Position numbers and translations under genes: made by a program. This document shows, one piece after another, positions 45,601-56,600 of a stretch of 64,000 bases of DNA; the stretch's first letter is position 1; every line of letters begins with the position of its first letter. Source of the DNA: Galaxea fascicularis (Eukaryota; Cnidaria; Anthozoa; Scleractinia; Euphylliidae); the NCBI GenBank assembly GCA_948470475.1, contig OX419339.1, forward strand, positions 14,062,363-14,126,362, read 5' to 3'. Below the pieces are notes generated by a model. That model saw only the letters and a list, made by a program, of their open reading frames with translations, was not told the origin of the DNA and searched no databases.

Positions 45601-48221
45601 TGGGGAGAAAAGGCCGGGAATTTCAAAGCTTGAAAGAAGGGATTGGTGTTCCAGCAACTGTGATGAGTAGTGCGTCTCTTGTCCAGGACCCATGCGTACA
45701 TGGAAAATCACTGCTCGAACAAGGAGGAAGAGGACCAAGCTTAGACAACATTCAAGATCTAGTCCCAGACATAATAGGTCGGATGTTAGTATATTAGTAA
45801 AATCAGTGATTTTATTATATCTATGCGTAGAAATGATGATATTGACTGCTTGGTATCTATGATTATGTTCACCTTAATAAAGTTATTCGCAAAAACGTCT
45901 TGTTTGTGGATGTTTTTGTGCTTTGTTCAGTTGTTATCACAAGAAAATCTGTCGCACATAAATCAGTCCTCCGCAAACATTTCAGTGGTTATGTCACTGA
46001 CAAATGTATAGATGTTATCATTAATCATCGTTTCGGCCCTGTTAGACATCGTGTAGGTATTTGTATAGGAATTAAATCGCACGACCTCGAGTACAATTCA
46101 GGTTTATAGGTAGGAGTGATTTTGAAAGTTCTCAAAATTGCACGTGCCTGTCCGGCGATGAATAGGCCTTTCATTTGAACACACTTTGTTTCTCCATTTT
46201 TCCAAGTTATATATTATGTCATTTCATTTATGATAGAAGAAATTCGGAGTTGTTGCAGTTGCAGTTGCAGTTGAAAAAACACCACAGTGACCGTGCGTCC
46301 TAATTTGCATGGTCTTAAATGATGCCTCGATGATCATTGCGCTTTCCGGTCTCCCTCTTACCAAATTTGCTAGACTGAAAAACCATACTCTAAACTTGGA
46401 TGAGGGACGGGGTGTGTGTACAGATGACTAATTAACAGCATTCTTTCCAGCAGGGATTTTAAGAAAGAAAAGCTGGTTTTCGGATTGTTTCCGATTGGGA
46501 GTGTCTCAACAATTTTGCAACTATTGCTGTAGCTTCATTGAGTTCTCGGTAAAAGTGTACTGAACTCATCTATACTGACTACTGTGATCAGTAAGCTACA
46601 AAAAAAAAAAAGCTGCAAAAACGAGTTCTCCGCTTTATTTTACTGACCACAATCAACAAACCGTACCATTCCAAAGAAAAATTTCTCCTGTATGTGTTTC
46701 CTTCTCATGGCTACGTTGATGGGACCATCAAAACTTCAGGCGCGAATCCAACTTTCAACAAACATGTGTATTAAGAACAAATCTGTCTATTTTTATTTTC
46801 TCCTGGAATTAGCTTTTACAACAAAGTAATTCTTCAAACGAATTTAAAATGAAATTGTTCATACATGCCGTTAAAATGTTCACAAAAATTAAATAAAATG
46901 CAATATTGCACATTGCAATATTCACACATTAACTATGTAACGGAAAAAAAATACTCCTTCATTCATAATGTTTTCGGTAGATATATGACCATGGTACCAA
47001 ACAAATTCAACAATGTAACAGCACGATTGATTTTACAACACGTGATATGATATACCGGAGAAAGAAAGCCCACTGAGTGACCTTAAAATAATGTGGCAGC
47101 TAATAAACAATGTGGAAGACACTCCACACCTAAACATGGCAGCCTTATCAATACAGCGTGAACAGGAGCGCAGTGTGTGTTTGCTACAGAGAACAACTGA
47201 AGACTTCAAATGCGAGAGACTTCCTCCACTCGCCTTCGACTCTAGTCTTCTAGAGGTTGGTTCATTAGGCTATTCTTGAGCAATGGAGTACTGACTTATC
47301 TGTCATTTCTTTTACGAATTTACTGTTCTTTGTCTCAATGCCTATACTTGGGTACTGCGCTCACTCCTGTTCTTAGTTTACTTTCCCAAAGGCCCGGATT
47401 CTAAAATGCCAATGAACAGTCAATATTCAAGAAATGCACTCAATCCCTGGACTGTCTTTTGGCACTGCAACATCCCTTAACTCGAAAGTCAAATAAATGT
47501 ATTTGGCAGAGACTTTATTCACACGTCTCCGATTAAAACGCGTTTTTTTCCGCGGTTATGAGATGTCACACCATTATGTTTAAGCCAAGTGTACTGTTGC
47601 CTTTGCCGGTGATCCCATTCTGGGTAGATGCAACAAACCCACGGAGGCTCATATGAATTTCAGTTAGTTTTCGTTACAGAAAACAGCGACCAACTCAAAG
47701 TGGTGTGAAGAAACAAAGTCTGGGAATATCATGTTCCCAATTAAGCATCAGACTAATTACTTGGATTCTACCACTTCAGTTGTTTAATTGTAGTCTGCTT
47801 GCCATCTCTCATTAAGGTGTAAGGCTGCCAAGTCTAGAAGTATGGAGTTCTTTCCCTTGTTGATGAAAATATGACGTGCTGTGTATGAGTCAAATTGTAC
47901 TGGTCAAAATAAATCAATAAATAAACAATTTTAGGAAGAAAACAAGCGGCATGTACTCATGGTCATAGTAAGCTAGCAAAATCACAATGTATGAAGCAAA
48001 GTTGAGTGGACTCGCGTCAGTGATACAAATTGACGCGAGAGGCCAGATAAAGAAACTTGTCAACAGACGAAATTTGCTGTCTAGTAATGTGTAGGTGCCT
48101 ACGCAGGTCAAATTAAACTTCAAAACTAATTTTAACTTAGCGCTATATATGAAAACTTAATTTTCGAAATATATGAAAGCTTCAAAAATAAATAAAGATA
48201 AATTAAAAACAAATGTTTCAA
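39641..48221. other. 8.6 kb without a recognisable gene; diverged duplicated modules
   Basis: Several ORFs of 60-135 codons occur but none shows a domain, family motif or splice-consistent neighbours. The tract 42.76-46.0 kb contains diverged repeats in the same order and orientation: TTTGGAATTTGA at about 42815, 43362 and 45082; CTAGYCCCAGACRT at about 44147 and 45757; AAAACGTCTT at about 44353 and 45893; and ACATTTCAGTG at about 44430 and 45980. A GC-rich patch at 43970-44120 stands out from the A+T-rich surroundings. A non-coding RNA gene or fast-evolving duplicated gene cannot be excluded. Confidence 0.5.
46020..46165. repeat. Dispersed repeat related to 54240-54385
   Basis: The segment containing ACGACCTCGAGTACAATTC and GTGATTTTGAAAGTTCTCAA is also found around 54240-54385, where it forms a hairpin of two inverted copies. 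It is mobile-element-derived. Confidence 0.6.
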
Positions 48222-51200
48222 TCATAAAAGAACTCTTGATTTTACAAAAACTTTCAAGATTTTTCCACATATCCACCCCATAAAGATATTTTTTCGCCTT
48301 TTTACTTTCTTTGAGACAATTGGAATGTTTTGATGACAGCCATCCTCACCGTTATCTCCATCGTCCCTTTTCTCATTTTCATTGGTTTCTGAGGAAGCAG
48401 ATGAATAACCTGACTGAACAGTTAGTTCTTCCTCGGTGTTTAGTAACGACTTCACTATGTCAGCTGGATCGACGTGACTGGGGTCATCCTCACCATTGCC
48501 CTCATCGTTTGGTGAGAAAGAAGACGCATAAACAGAAACACTTGGTTTTTCCTCGGTGTTGAATAAGAACTTCACGTCTTGTACTGGATCATCGTAATCA
48601 GTATGACCTTCTCTGTCATCTTCATCTTGACTGTCAATCTCTTCCTTCGTGAGGGCGAATAATGACTTCACATCGTCAACTGGATTATCGTGATCTTCAT
48701 TGTCATCTTCATCACTATCCACCGGCTCATTTCTCTCGCTTTCTGAGGAAGATGAATAAAGTGAGGCACATGGCTCTTCCTCCGTGAGGGCAAATAATGA
48801 CTTCACATCGTCAAATGGATCATCGTGATCATCACTTTCATCTTCATCACTGTCAACCGGCTCAGTTTCGTCGCGTTCTGAGGAAGCAGATGAATAAAGT
48901 AAAGCACTTCGCTCTACTTCGGTGTTGGCGAATAACGACCTCAAACGGTCAATAGGATGTACGTGATCAGTATCATCTTCACTGTCATCTCCATCACTGT
49001 AAACCTCATTTCCATCGCTATCCGCTGAGGCAGACGGTGAAGTAAGTCTAGCACTTGGCTCTTCCTCTGTGAGGGCGAATAACGACTTCACATCATCAAC
49101 TGGATCATCGTGATCAGTATCATCTTCACTGTCATCTTCATCACTGTAAACTTCATTTCCGTCGCTTTCTGAGGAAGACGATGAATGAACTGAACCACAC
49201 GGCTCTTCCTCGGTGTGGGTGAATAACGTCTTCACATCGTCAACTGGATCATGGTGATCAGTATTATATTCATTGTCATCTCCAACACTGTAAGCCTCAT
49301 TTCCATCGCTTTCCACTGAGGAAGATGGTGAAGTAAGTCTAGCACTTGGCTCTTCCTCCGTGAGGGCGAATAATGACTTCACATCATCAACTGGATCATC
49401 GTGATCAGTATCATCTTCACTGTCATCTTCATCACTGTAAACCTCACTTCCGTCGCTTTCTGAGGAAGACGTTGCATAAATTGAAGTACTTGGCTCTTCC
49501 TCCGATGTGGCGAATAACGACTTCACATCGTCAAGAGGATCGTCATGATCAGTACCGTCTTCACTGTCATCTCCATCACTGTAAACCTCATTTCCATTGT
49601 TTTCCGCTGAGGAAGACGATGAAGTAAGTCTAGCACTTGGCTCTTCCTCTGTGAGGGCGAATAACGACTTCACTTCATCAACTGGATCATCGTGATCAGT
49701 ATCATCTTCACTGTCATCTTCATCACTGTAAACCTCATTTCCGTCGCTTTCTGAGGAAGACGATGAATAAACTGAACCACTCAGCTCTTCCTCGGTGTGG
49801 GTGAATAACGAATTCACATCGTCAACTGGATCATCGTGATCAGTATTATATTCACTGTCATCTCCAACACTGTAAGCCTCATTTCCATCGCTTTCCACTG
49901 AGGAAGATGGTGAAGTAAGTCTAGCACTTGGCTCTTCCTCCGTGAGGGCGAATAACGACTTCACATCATCAACTGGATCATCGTGATCAGTATCATCTTC
50001 ACTGTCATCTTCATCACTGTGAACCTCACTTCCGTCGCTTTCTGAGGAAGACGTTGCATAAATTGAAGTACTTGACTCTGCCTCCGATGTGGCGAATAAC
50101 GACTTCACATCGTCAAGAGGATCGTCATGATCAGTACCGTCTTCACTGTCACCTTCATCACTGTAAACCTCATTTCCGTCGCTTTCTGAGGAAGAAGATG
50201 AATAAACTGAACCACTCGGCTCTTCCTCGGTGTGGGTGAATAACGTCTTCACATCGTCGACTGGGTCATCGTGATCAGTATTATATTCACTGTCATCTTC
50301 ATCGTGACTGTCAACAAAGTCCTCACTTCCTTCGCTTTCTGAGGAAGATGATGTATAAACTGAAGCACTTGGCTCTTCCGCGGTGTTGAATAGCAACTTT
50401 ACACCGTCAACTGGATCATCGTAATCACTATCGCGATGGGCATTAATTTCGTCACAGAAGTCATTCGTATGATAGAACTCGAAATCGGTGAGAGCCTTAG
50501 TACTTTTTTTGGGAATAAGGCCAGTCACGGTTACAGTTAAGTAAAAGACTTGGTTTCTGATGTTTGCAAGGTACAGTATTCTGACCAGACTGACTCCAAC
50601 AAGTGTTTTTTCTCTGATTTTGGTTATTTTCATGATTGAAATGTTATCTCTTCTTGATTTTGCCGTCGCAATTTCCTCTATGTACCTTTCATTGTCAGTT
50701 TCTATGATGTTGGTGACAACGTTTACCTCCCATGGCCAGTTGCTGCTGTGGTGGTCACCATTGTCCTCATCACTTTCAACCTCATTTTCATCGCCTTCCG
50801 AGGAAGATGAATAAGCTGAAGCACTTGGCTCTTCCTCAGTGAGGACGAATAATGACTTCACACCGTCAACTGGATCATCTTGATCATCTTCACTGTCATC
50901 TTCATCACTATAAACCTCATTTCCATCGCTTTCCGCTGAGGAAGACGATGAAGTAAGTCTAGCACTTGGCTCTTCCTCCGTGAGGGCGAATAACGACTTC
51001 ACATCATCAACTGGATCATCGGGATCAGTATCATCTTCACTGTCATCTTCATTATTGTAAACCTCGTTTCCGTCGCTTTCTGAGGAAGACGTTGCATAAA
51101 TTGAAGTACTTGGCAATTCGTCGGTGTGGGCGAATAATGACTTCACATCGTCAACTGGATCATTGTGATCATTATTATCTTCACTGTCATCTCCAACACT

Positions 51201-52709
51201 GTAAGCCTCATTGCCATCGCTTTCCGCTGAGGAAGACGATGAAGTAAGTCTAGCACTTGGCTCTTCCTCCGTGAGGGCGAATAACGACTTCACATCATCA
51301 ACTGGATCATCGGGATCAGTATCATCTTCACTGTCATCTTCATTATTGTAAACCTCGTTTCCGTCGCTTTCTGAGGAAGACGTTGCATAAATTGAAGTAC
51401 TTGGCAATTCCTCGGTGTGGGCGAATAATGACTTCACATCGTCAACTGGATCATCGTCATCAGTATCATCTTCGCTGTCACTGTCTTCATCACTGTAAAC
51501 CTCATTTCCGTCGCTTTCTGAGGAAGACGATGAATAAATTGGATCATCGTGACCTTCACTGCAATCTTCATCACTGTAGACCTCGTTTCCGTCGCTTTCT
51601 GAGGAAGAAGATAAATAAAGTGAAGCACTTGACTCTTCCTCGGTGTGGACGAATAATGACTTCACAGCGTCAAGAGGATGGTCGTGATCAGTATCATCTT
51701 CACTTCCATCTTCATCACTGCAAACCTCATTTCCGTCGCTTTCTGAGGAAGAAGATGAATAAACTGAAGCACTTGGGTCTCCTTTGGTGTTGAATAGCAA
51801 CTTTACACTGTCAATTGGATCATCGTTATCACTGTTCTGGTGGTGATTGTTTTCCGCGTCATCCTTACACTTATAAGATGGGGCAAAACGTCCACAACGG
51901 TTTGGGAATAAGCACTTGACTGTGACTGTTTCGTCATCATTATCGCTGTCAACATCACAAGTATCTTCATCACTCTCGCCACAATCGTCGTCGTCGTCAT
52001 CATCATCAGATTCTTCTTCAGAGGAAGAGGACAGATACGGTGAAACGCTCTGTATTTCTTCAGAATCAAAGCAGCGTATTGTGGCCGTAGCCTGCGAGAG
52101 GTTGTTCAGTGCTCTGATAAATTTTGGAAAGTTGGACTTGACCAGGATTTTCAGCTGATGTCTGTCCCCAAAGATTGAATTGTGTCTCCAACATTCGATT
52201 GCGTTCTCGTAATATTTGAATCTGTATTCTTTTGGTAGTTGAAAAGGACGTCCACAGAAGTTAGTGTAAAACTCGAAATCAGTGAGAGGTTTCATTTTTG
52301 TCGGAATGAGACCAGCCACGGTTACAGTTTTATAAAAGACACGGTTTCTGATGTTTGCAAGGTATAGTATTCTGACCAGTCTAACTCCAACAACCGTTTT
52401 TTCTCTTATTTTGGTTATTTTCATGATTGAAATGTTACCTCTTCTTGATTTTGCCGTCGCAATTTCCTGTATGTACCTCTCATTTTCAGTTTCAATGATG
52501 TTGGTGACAACGTTTATCTGCCACTTGCTGTTGTAGTTGCTCTTCTTCTCACCTTGTTCTTTGCCTTTTCTTTGGCTATAGCTTTTCAGCTGTGTCAAGT
52601 GTGCGTCGGCAGTTCCTTTGACATTCATTTTGTGAAACAAAATCTTCTCTTTTATGTTTAGCGAGAAACTACGGGTTCCGCGAAGTTTTGAATGTCTTTG
52701 TTTCGTCAT
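48222..52709 (-). CDS. 1495-residue acidic Ser/Asp repeat protein, family not recognised
   Basis: A single uninterrupted frame of 1496 codons. Residues 1-60 are basic (MTKQRHSKLRGTRSFS start). Residues about 64-225 look globular: NVVTNIIETENERYIQEIAT, ISIMKITKIREKTVVGVRLV, FYTNFCGRP and ECWRHNSIFGDR. From about 226 to 1470 the protein is acidic repeats of 35-50 residues, roughly DSEDDTDHDDPVDDVKSLFA followed by LTEEEPSARL, a Ser run and ESDGNEVYSDE. I count about 22 occurrences of the VKSLF-type core. About residues 655-760 repeat the globular segment's first part (NVVTNIIETDNERYIEE onward). The C-terminus is short and basic (VKRRKNIFMGW, KVFVKSRVLL). There is no signal peptide or membrane span, which argues against a secreted skeletal acidic protein. 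Dense S-D/E sites would suit CK2. No function can be assigned. Confidence 0.8.
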   Translation of the reverse strand: MTKQRHSKLRGTRSFSLNIKEKILFHKMNVKGTADAHLTQLKSYSQRKGKEQGEKKSNYNSKWQINVVTNIIETENERYIQEIATAKSRRGNISIMKITKIREKTVVGVRLVRILYLANIRNRVFYKTVTVAGLIPTKMKPLTDFEFYTNFCGRPFQLPKEYRFKYYENAIECWRHNSIFGDRHQLKILVKSNFPKFIRALNNLSQATATIRCFDSEEIQSVSPYLSSSSEEESDDDDDDDDCGESDEDTCDVDSDNDDETVTVKCLFPNRCGRFAPSYKCKDDAENNHHQNSDNDDPIDSVKLLFNTKGDPSASVYSSSSSESDGNEVCSDEDGSEDDTDHDHPLDAVKSLFVHTEEESSASLYLSSSSESDGNEVYSDEDCSEGHDDPIYSSSSSESDGNEVYSDEDSDSEDDTDDDDPVDDVKSLFAHTEELPSTSIYATSSSESDGNEVYNNEDDSEDDTDPDDPVDDVKSLFALTEEEPSARLTSSSSSAESDGNEAYSVGDDSEDNNDHNDPVDDVKSLFAHTDELPSTSIYATSSSESDGNEVYNNEDDSEDDTDPDDPVDDVKSLFALTEEEPSARLTSSSSSAESDGNEVYSDEDDSEDDQDDPVDGVKSLFVLTEEEPSASAYSSSSEGDENEVESDEDNGDHHSSNWPWEVNVVTNIIETDNERYIEEIATAKSRRDNISIMKITKIREKTLVGVSLVRILYLANIRNQVFYLTVTVTGLIPKKSTKALTDFEFYHTNDFCDEINAHRDSDYDDPVDGVKLLFNTAEEPSASVYTSSSSESEGSEDFVDSHDEDDSEYNTDHDDPVDDVKTLFTHTEEEPSGSVYSSSSSESDGNEVYSDEGDSEDGTDHDDPLDDVKSLFATSEAESSTSIYATSSSESDGSEVHSDEDDSEDDTDHDDPVDDVKSLFALTEEEPSARLTSPSSSVESDGNEAYSVGDDSEYNTDHDDPVDDVNSLFTHTEEELSGSVYSSSSSESDGNEVYSDEDDSEDDTDHDDPVDEVKSLFALTEEEPSARLTSSSSSAENNGNEVYSDGDDSEDGTDHDDPLDDVKSLFATSEEEPSTSIYATSSSESDGSEVYSDEDDSEDDTDHDDPVDDVKSLFALTEEEPSARLTSPSSSVESDGNEAYSVGDDNEYNTDHHDPVDDVKTLFTHTEEEPCGSVHSSSSSESDGNEVYSDEDDSEDDTDHDDPVDDVKSLFALTEEEPSARLTSPSASADSDGNEVYSDGDDSEDDTDHVHPIDRLRSLFANTEVERSALLYSSASSERDETEPVDSDEDESDDHDDPFDDVKSLFALTEEEPCASLYSSSSESERNEPVDSDEDDNEDHDNPVDDVKSLFALTKEEIDSQDEDDREGHTDYDDPVQDVKFLFNTEEKPSVSVYASSFSPNDEGNGEDDPSHVDPADIVKSLLNTEEELTVQSGYSSASSETNENEKRDDGDNGEDGCHQNIPIVSKKVKRRKNIFMGWICGKILKVFVKSRVLL
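48600..52020 (-). repeat. Coding minisatellite of acidic repeats with higher-order duplications
   Basis: At DNA level the plus strand shows recurrent GAATAACGACTTCACATC, CAACTGGATCATCGTGATCA and GTCATCTTCATCACTGTAAA blocks. Two-unit blocks are copied almost exactly, for example the segments around 51000-51120 and 51280-51410. The array is interrupted at about 50430-50750 by the second copy of the globular segment. Confidence 0.9.
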
Positions 52710-53645
52710 ACTGCGTAATGTGTTCGAAAAGTCTCAAATACAGTTTGCGCGCGCTAACAGTATTCTAGTCTCCTTCGCGAAACGTTTTTTTACCACCCCC
52801 CAAAAAACGGCTGCGAAGACGACTAAAATCCCCTCCAGTCTAATGCGTTATCGAAAACCTTTGTTTCTTGAAAACGCATAAAAGTATTCACGTCCTCATT
52901 AGCGTTTTCACAGGGTTTTCCACCGTCCACACTAGACCGGCCACCGAAACCATTTTCGTCTCCAGTTTTTGCTCGACCGTACTTTCTCTGCACTACGCAT
53001 GCTTGGACTGAAATAGCCATTCCAGCCGGGACATGTAAATGAGCAGCGACGTTTTCTCCCGTCCACACTAGTACGCTGGACCTCCATTTTCAAAAACCTC
53101 CACTCTGGAGAACGTTTTCGAAACCCTTCGTTTTCGCAGACAGACACCTTCGTTTTTGTTCGTATTAGTGTGGACGGAAGGCGAAAACGGATATTTTCAT
53201 ACGAAAACGCAATATTGTGGACGGGGGCTAACTGATGGCACCAGTATTACTGGTGCCATCAGGAATACTCAGCTTGTCTTTGATTAAACAACAAAGAGTA
53301 GAGGCGTTTTGCTTTGTTGCGCTTATTTCATTCTCAAACATTTGAAAAGCCTTTTTTAAATCTTAACTTTTCTTGGACCAATTCAAGCGCGCGCAATTTT
53401 GATCTGTCGTTTCGTTGTTTTGATGTAAAATTACATGGTCATCATGGTAGCACCTATTGTGGTTATTTTCGTTAGTTGTGCTTAGGTTCGGTGATTCTGA
53501 ATAATTACCATTTACTCAAAGGGATGTAACATCAGTCCAGATGGTGACTGCGCTCCTCAGGTCGTTACTTGTAGGGGGGCTTGGCGGAGTGAGAACCGAT
53601 AAAATCCTGGGAACTAATTGATCATTTCCCGCGATAAATTCCAAG
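52710..53645. other. Divergent intergenic region with a DNA-transposon-like repeat
   Basis: Separates the start codons of the acidic-repeat ORF (minus) and ORC6 (plus). About 52850-53235 is a repeat with CGTTTTCG/CGAAAACG motifs in both orientations and internal GTCCACACTAG and GTGTGGACGG blocks, ending AAAACGCAATATTGTGGACG. This fits a non-autonomous DNA element; its exact ends are unclear. The ORC6-proximal 400 bp should hold that gene's promoter; no TATA box is evident. Confidence 0.5.
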
Positions 53646-56600
53646 ATGGAGGACGTAGCTCTGCGATCAGTTTCTAAACGAATGGGGATAACCTCAGGAG
53701 ATGTGTTAAAAAAAGCGGCCGAATTTCAGCGCTTAGTGGGCGTTCGCGGTTGCTCCTTGGCCTTAACCAGCGTGGCTAAGCCAGTTATTTGTCTTGAGCT
53801 CGCTGCACACGTATCACAAGTTCCCGTGGATAAGGTCAGTGCATGCGTTCAGTGATCCTATCCCGACATTATTAGTCGCCTACAAATTGAACTGTTAGGT
53901 GATCGGACATAATCGAACTTAATCGAACGACTGGGTTCTGCCCAAGATCCTTAACATCAATGCCTGCAGTACACTGTAGCTTCACTTTATGCTCAACACG
54001 GGGTTGAAAACTAAATTTTGGGAGCACTCGCCAATCTGGGGGAGTGACGTTCAAATATTTGCACTCGCCCGAAAACATTTTTACTTGCCTCATAGTACAC
54101 TCAACAAAATTACTCAATTCTGATTGGTCGAGAGCAGTACAATTAGTCCCAAATAGTACTCGGTAGGAGTACCTAATAAGTTTCCATGACAATGGCACGT
54201 AAGTTCGTAGTTTTGTTGAATGTACTATAAATAAAAAATCACACGACCTTCTCATACAATTCAGGATTAATAGATACTCGTGATTTTGAAAGTTCTTAAA
54301 TTGCACTCACCTAAAGGCTCGTGCAATTTTGAGAACTTTCAAAATCACTCATACCTATTAATCCCGAATTGTACTCGAGGTCGAGCAATTTATCATACAA
54401 ATACCACCACCAAACCCCCACCCAAGTCAAACCAAAGGAAACAAATTACAGGAAACAACTGTGCTGCTGTCGTTATTTTTTCATGGTGTTCATTGTAAAC
54501 ACCACTCTGTCAATACTGGACTATTTAGTATGGTGGTGTCTACATGACCGGCAGCTGGTCAAGGATGTAAAAACACTAAATGACAGGTCGTCTGATATTT
54601 CCTCGACAAGTTCAGCAAAATTGAGCTAAACTATGACATTTTCTACAAATGACTACATTTACAGACTTAACTATCGAAGTAACCATTAAGAAAACAATGT
54701 AGTTTCATTGATAAAAACTATCAAAATACAAATTGTCTAGATGACTGGCAGCCGGTCATAATCTTCAAGCCCAATACAAACGGCCATATTCCTCAACTCC
54801 TACCCCTAATCCTTAACCTAAAATATACTTAATCTCCCCGTAGTACCAAGTCTAAAGAAAACAAGGCCCTTGAAAGGAAACCTAAATCATTTCTTTTGTC
54901 ATCTTGGCACCTGACTCACAGTCAGAAACTACTCCTTCATCATCATCTCTGACGTTGTCATCCTTTTCGCATCAAAGGCGACTTCCTCTTTGGCTTCCTC
55001 CTCTTGCTCAGTAGACAAAGACTCTCACTTTCAATTCTTAAGTCAAAATAATTGATAAACATAGCTTACTGTTCTTACTTTACACGTAAAGTTCTTCGTG
55101 ACTGTGGTGGTGTCGTGGTGTCGTGGGTTGTTGTCACTATCATCCCCTTCAGATCTTGTTCTCAGCGGCGTGGTTTGATCAGCAGTAATGTATCATGACT
55201 ATGATTAAGACCTCATTTAATTATAACTTGAACAGAAGTCATTCAATTTTAGATATTACAAAGTGGGAAATTTGCATGTATATTGCCAGGTTTCTAAATC
55301 TTTCAAATGTGAAAAGTACTAGTATTTTCACATTTAGATTACATTTTGTCATAAAATCAGTTACTGTTTTATTTTCCTGAAAATGAAAATGCCACTCACG
55401 AAACCAGGTGTGTAATCTATGATTTCCACTCTCCCAACAGGCTTGACACTCGCACTGACGAGTGGGTGAGCCCTAAATAAAAACCCTGTGAACAACAGAC
55501 CTTTTCATGGTTTCTGACGCCATCTTGGTTGGGGGACAAATAATCTAAAATTACGGTAAATTTATGGGTTTTGGCCAACATGAAACCCCTGTAATGGCGG
55601 CAAATGAGAACTGTAAGTTTGGAAGCAGGTCGGGGGGAGGAGGATTGAATGACATGGAGACAAAGAAGCACAGCAAAGGGTATCATTAGAACTAGAAGTG
55701 GCTCATCTCCATAATGACTTCCACTTCAATACTAAAAAAAATGGTATAAAATAATTATATAAATTAGAAAAATGACTTCTTTTCTTGTGGTAGGATGTGG
55801 CCATTCGTCTGTCAGGGATGAACAAGAAAGCATATATTCATGCTTTCAAAACAATAGAGCACCTGCTAGGAAAGCAAAGGGAGTTTACCATTAAAGACCT
55901 TGCAGTGCAGTTTGGTTGCATGGAAGCTTCTAGCCTGGGCCAGCAAATTTATGATAGGTAAAACTCGTGTTTGTCATTCAGTTGTTTACTGAGACTGCTA
56001 GCAGTGTGTGGATAGTTGGGAGTGCAAGCCATCAACACTGCAGAACTGGAACTGGAATGAGGAGAAAATAACATGAAAACACCAATGGCTATCTACTTTG
56101 TGCACCTGTTTGACTACCCAGAAAGGGTTTGTTGACAGTTTATCAGGCGTTAAGCAGATGAAGGGTACTGCAAGCTTTTTCATGATCACCCAGAATCAAA
56201 TAAATTTGTTGCACAGAACTTTACACTCAAATTAAATGTAAACTTGTGAGTTTCCAAGATGATGTTATCTTGAAAGAGCCCCTAATGTAGCATTATCTAC
56301 AAAGCATTGTGTTGACCATTCTTTGTGTTTCTTACATGACAATGGTAATGTCATGATGTGACCTTGGTTTTTAAGTTCTTGAAAATTACCAGAATTTTTG
56401 TTTGTGGTTTGCACCTCTGTTTGAAGAGCAGATGTATGGCAAAAAAAAATCATGTTTTTGTTTTTATGATAGTACATACATGTATCTCTTAAGCTTTTTG
56501 TTTCTTGGAAGAATCAAATCAGAAGTCCATTGCATTTTGCATCAGAAATGATCAATTTGGACTTTCAAGGCGGTGTTGCCACAATTTGTCCATCTCCTCA

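Noticed and set aside
47091..47279. 62-codon ORF (MWQLINNVEDTPHLN...)
   Set aside because: No family resemblance, no flanking exon in phase, and length expected by chance.
48311..52158. Many plus-strand ORFs of 60-136 codons with His/Arg/Leu repeats opposite the acidic gene
   Set aside because: They are antisense shadows of the repetitive acidic frame; they recur at every repeat and have no independent motif.
48222..52709. Acidic-repeat protein as a secreted skeletal acidic protein of coral
   Set aside because: Composition is tempting, but the N-terminus is strongly basic with no signal peptide, and the repeats hold a conserved hydrophobic core unlike poly-Asp mineral-binding proteins.
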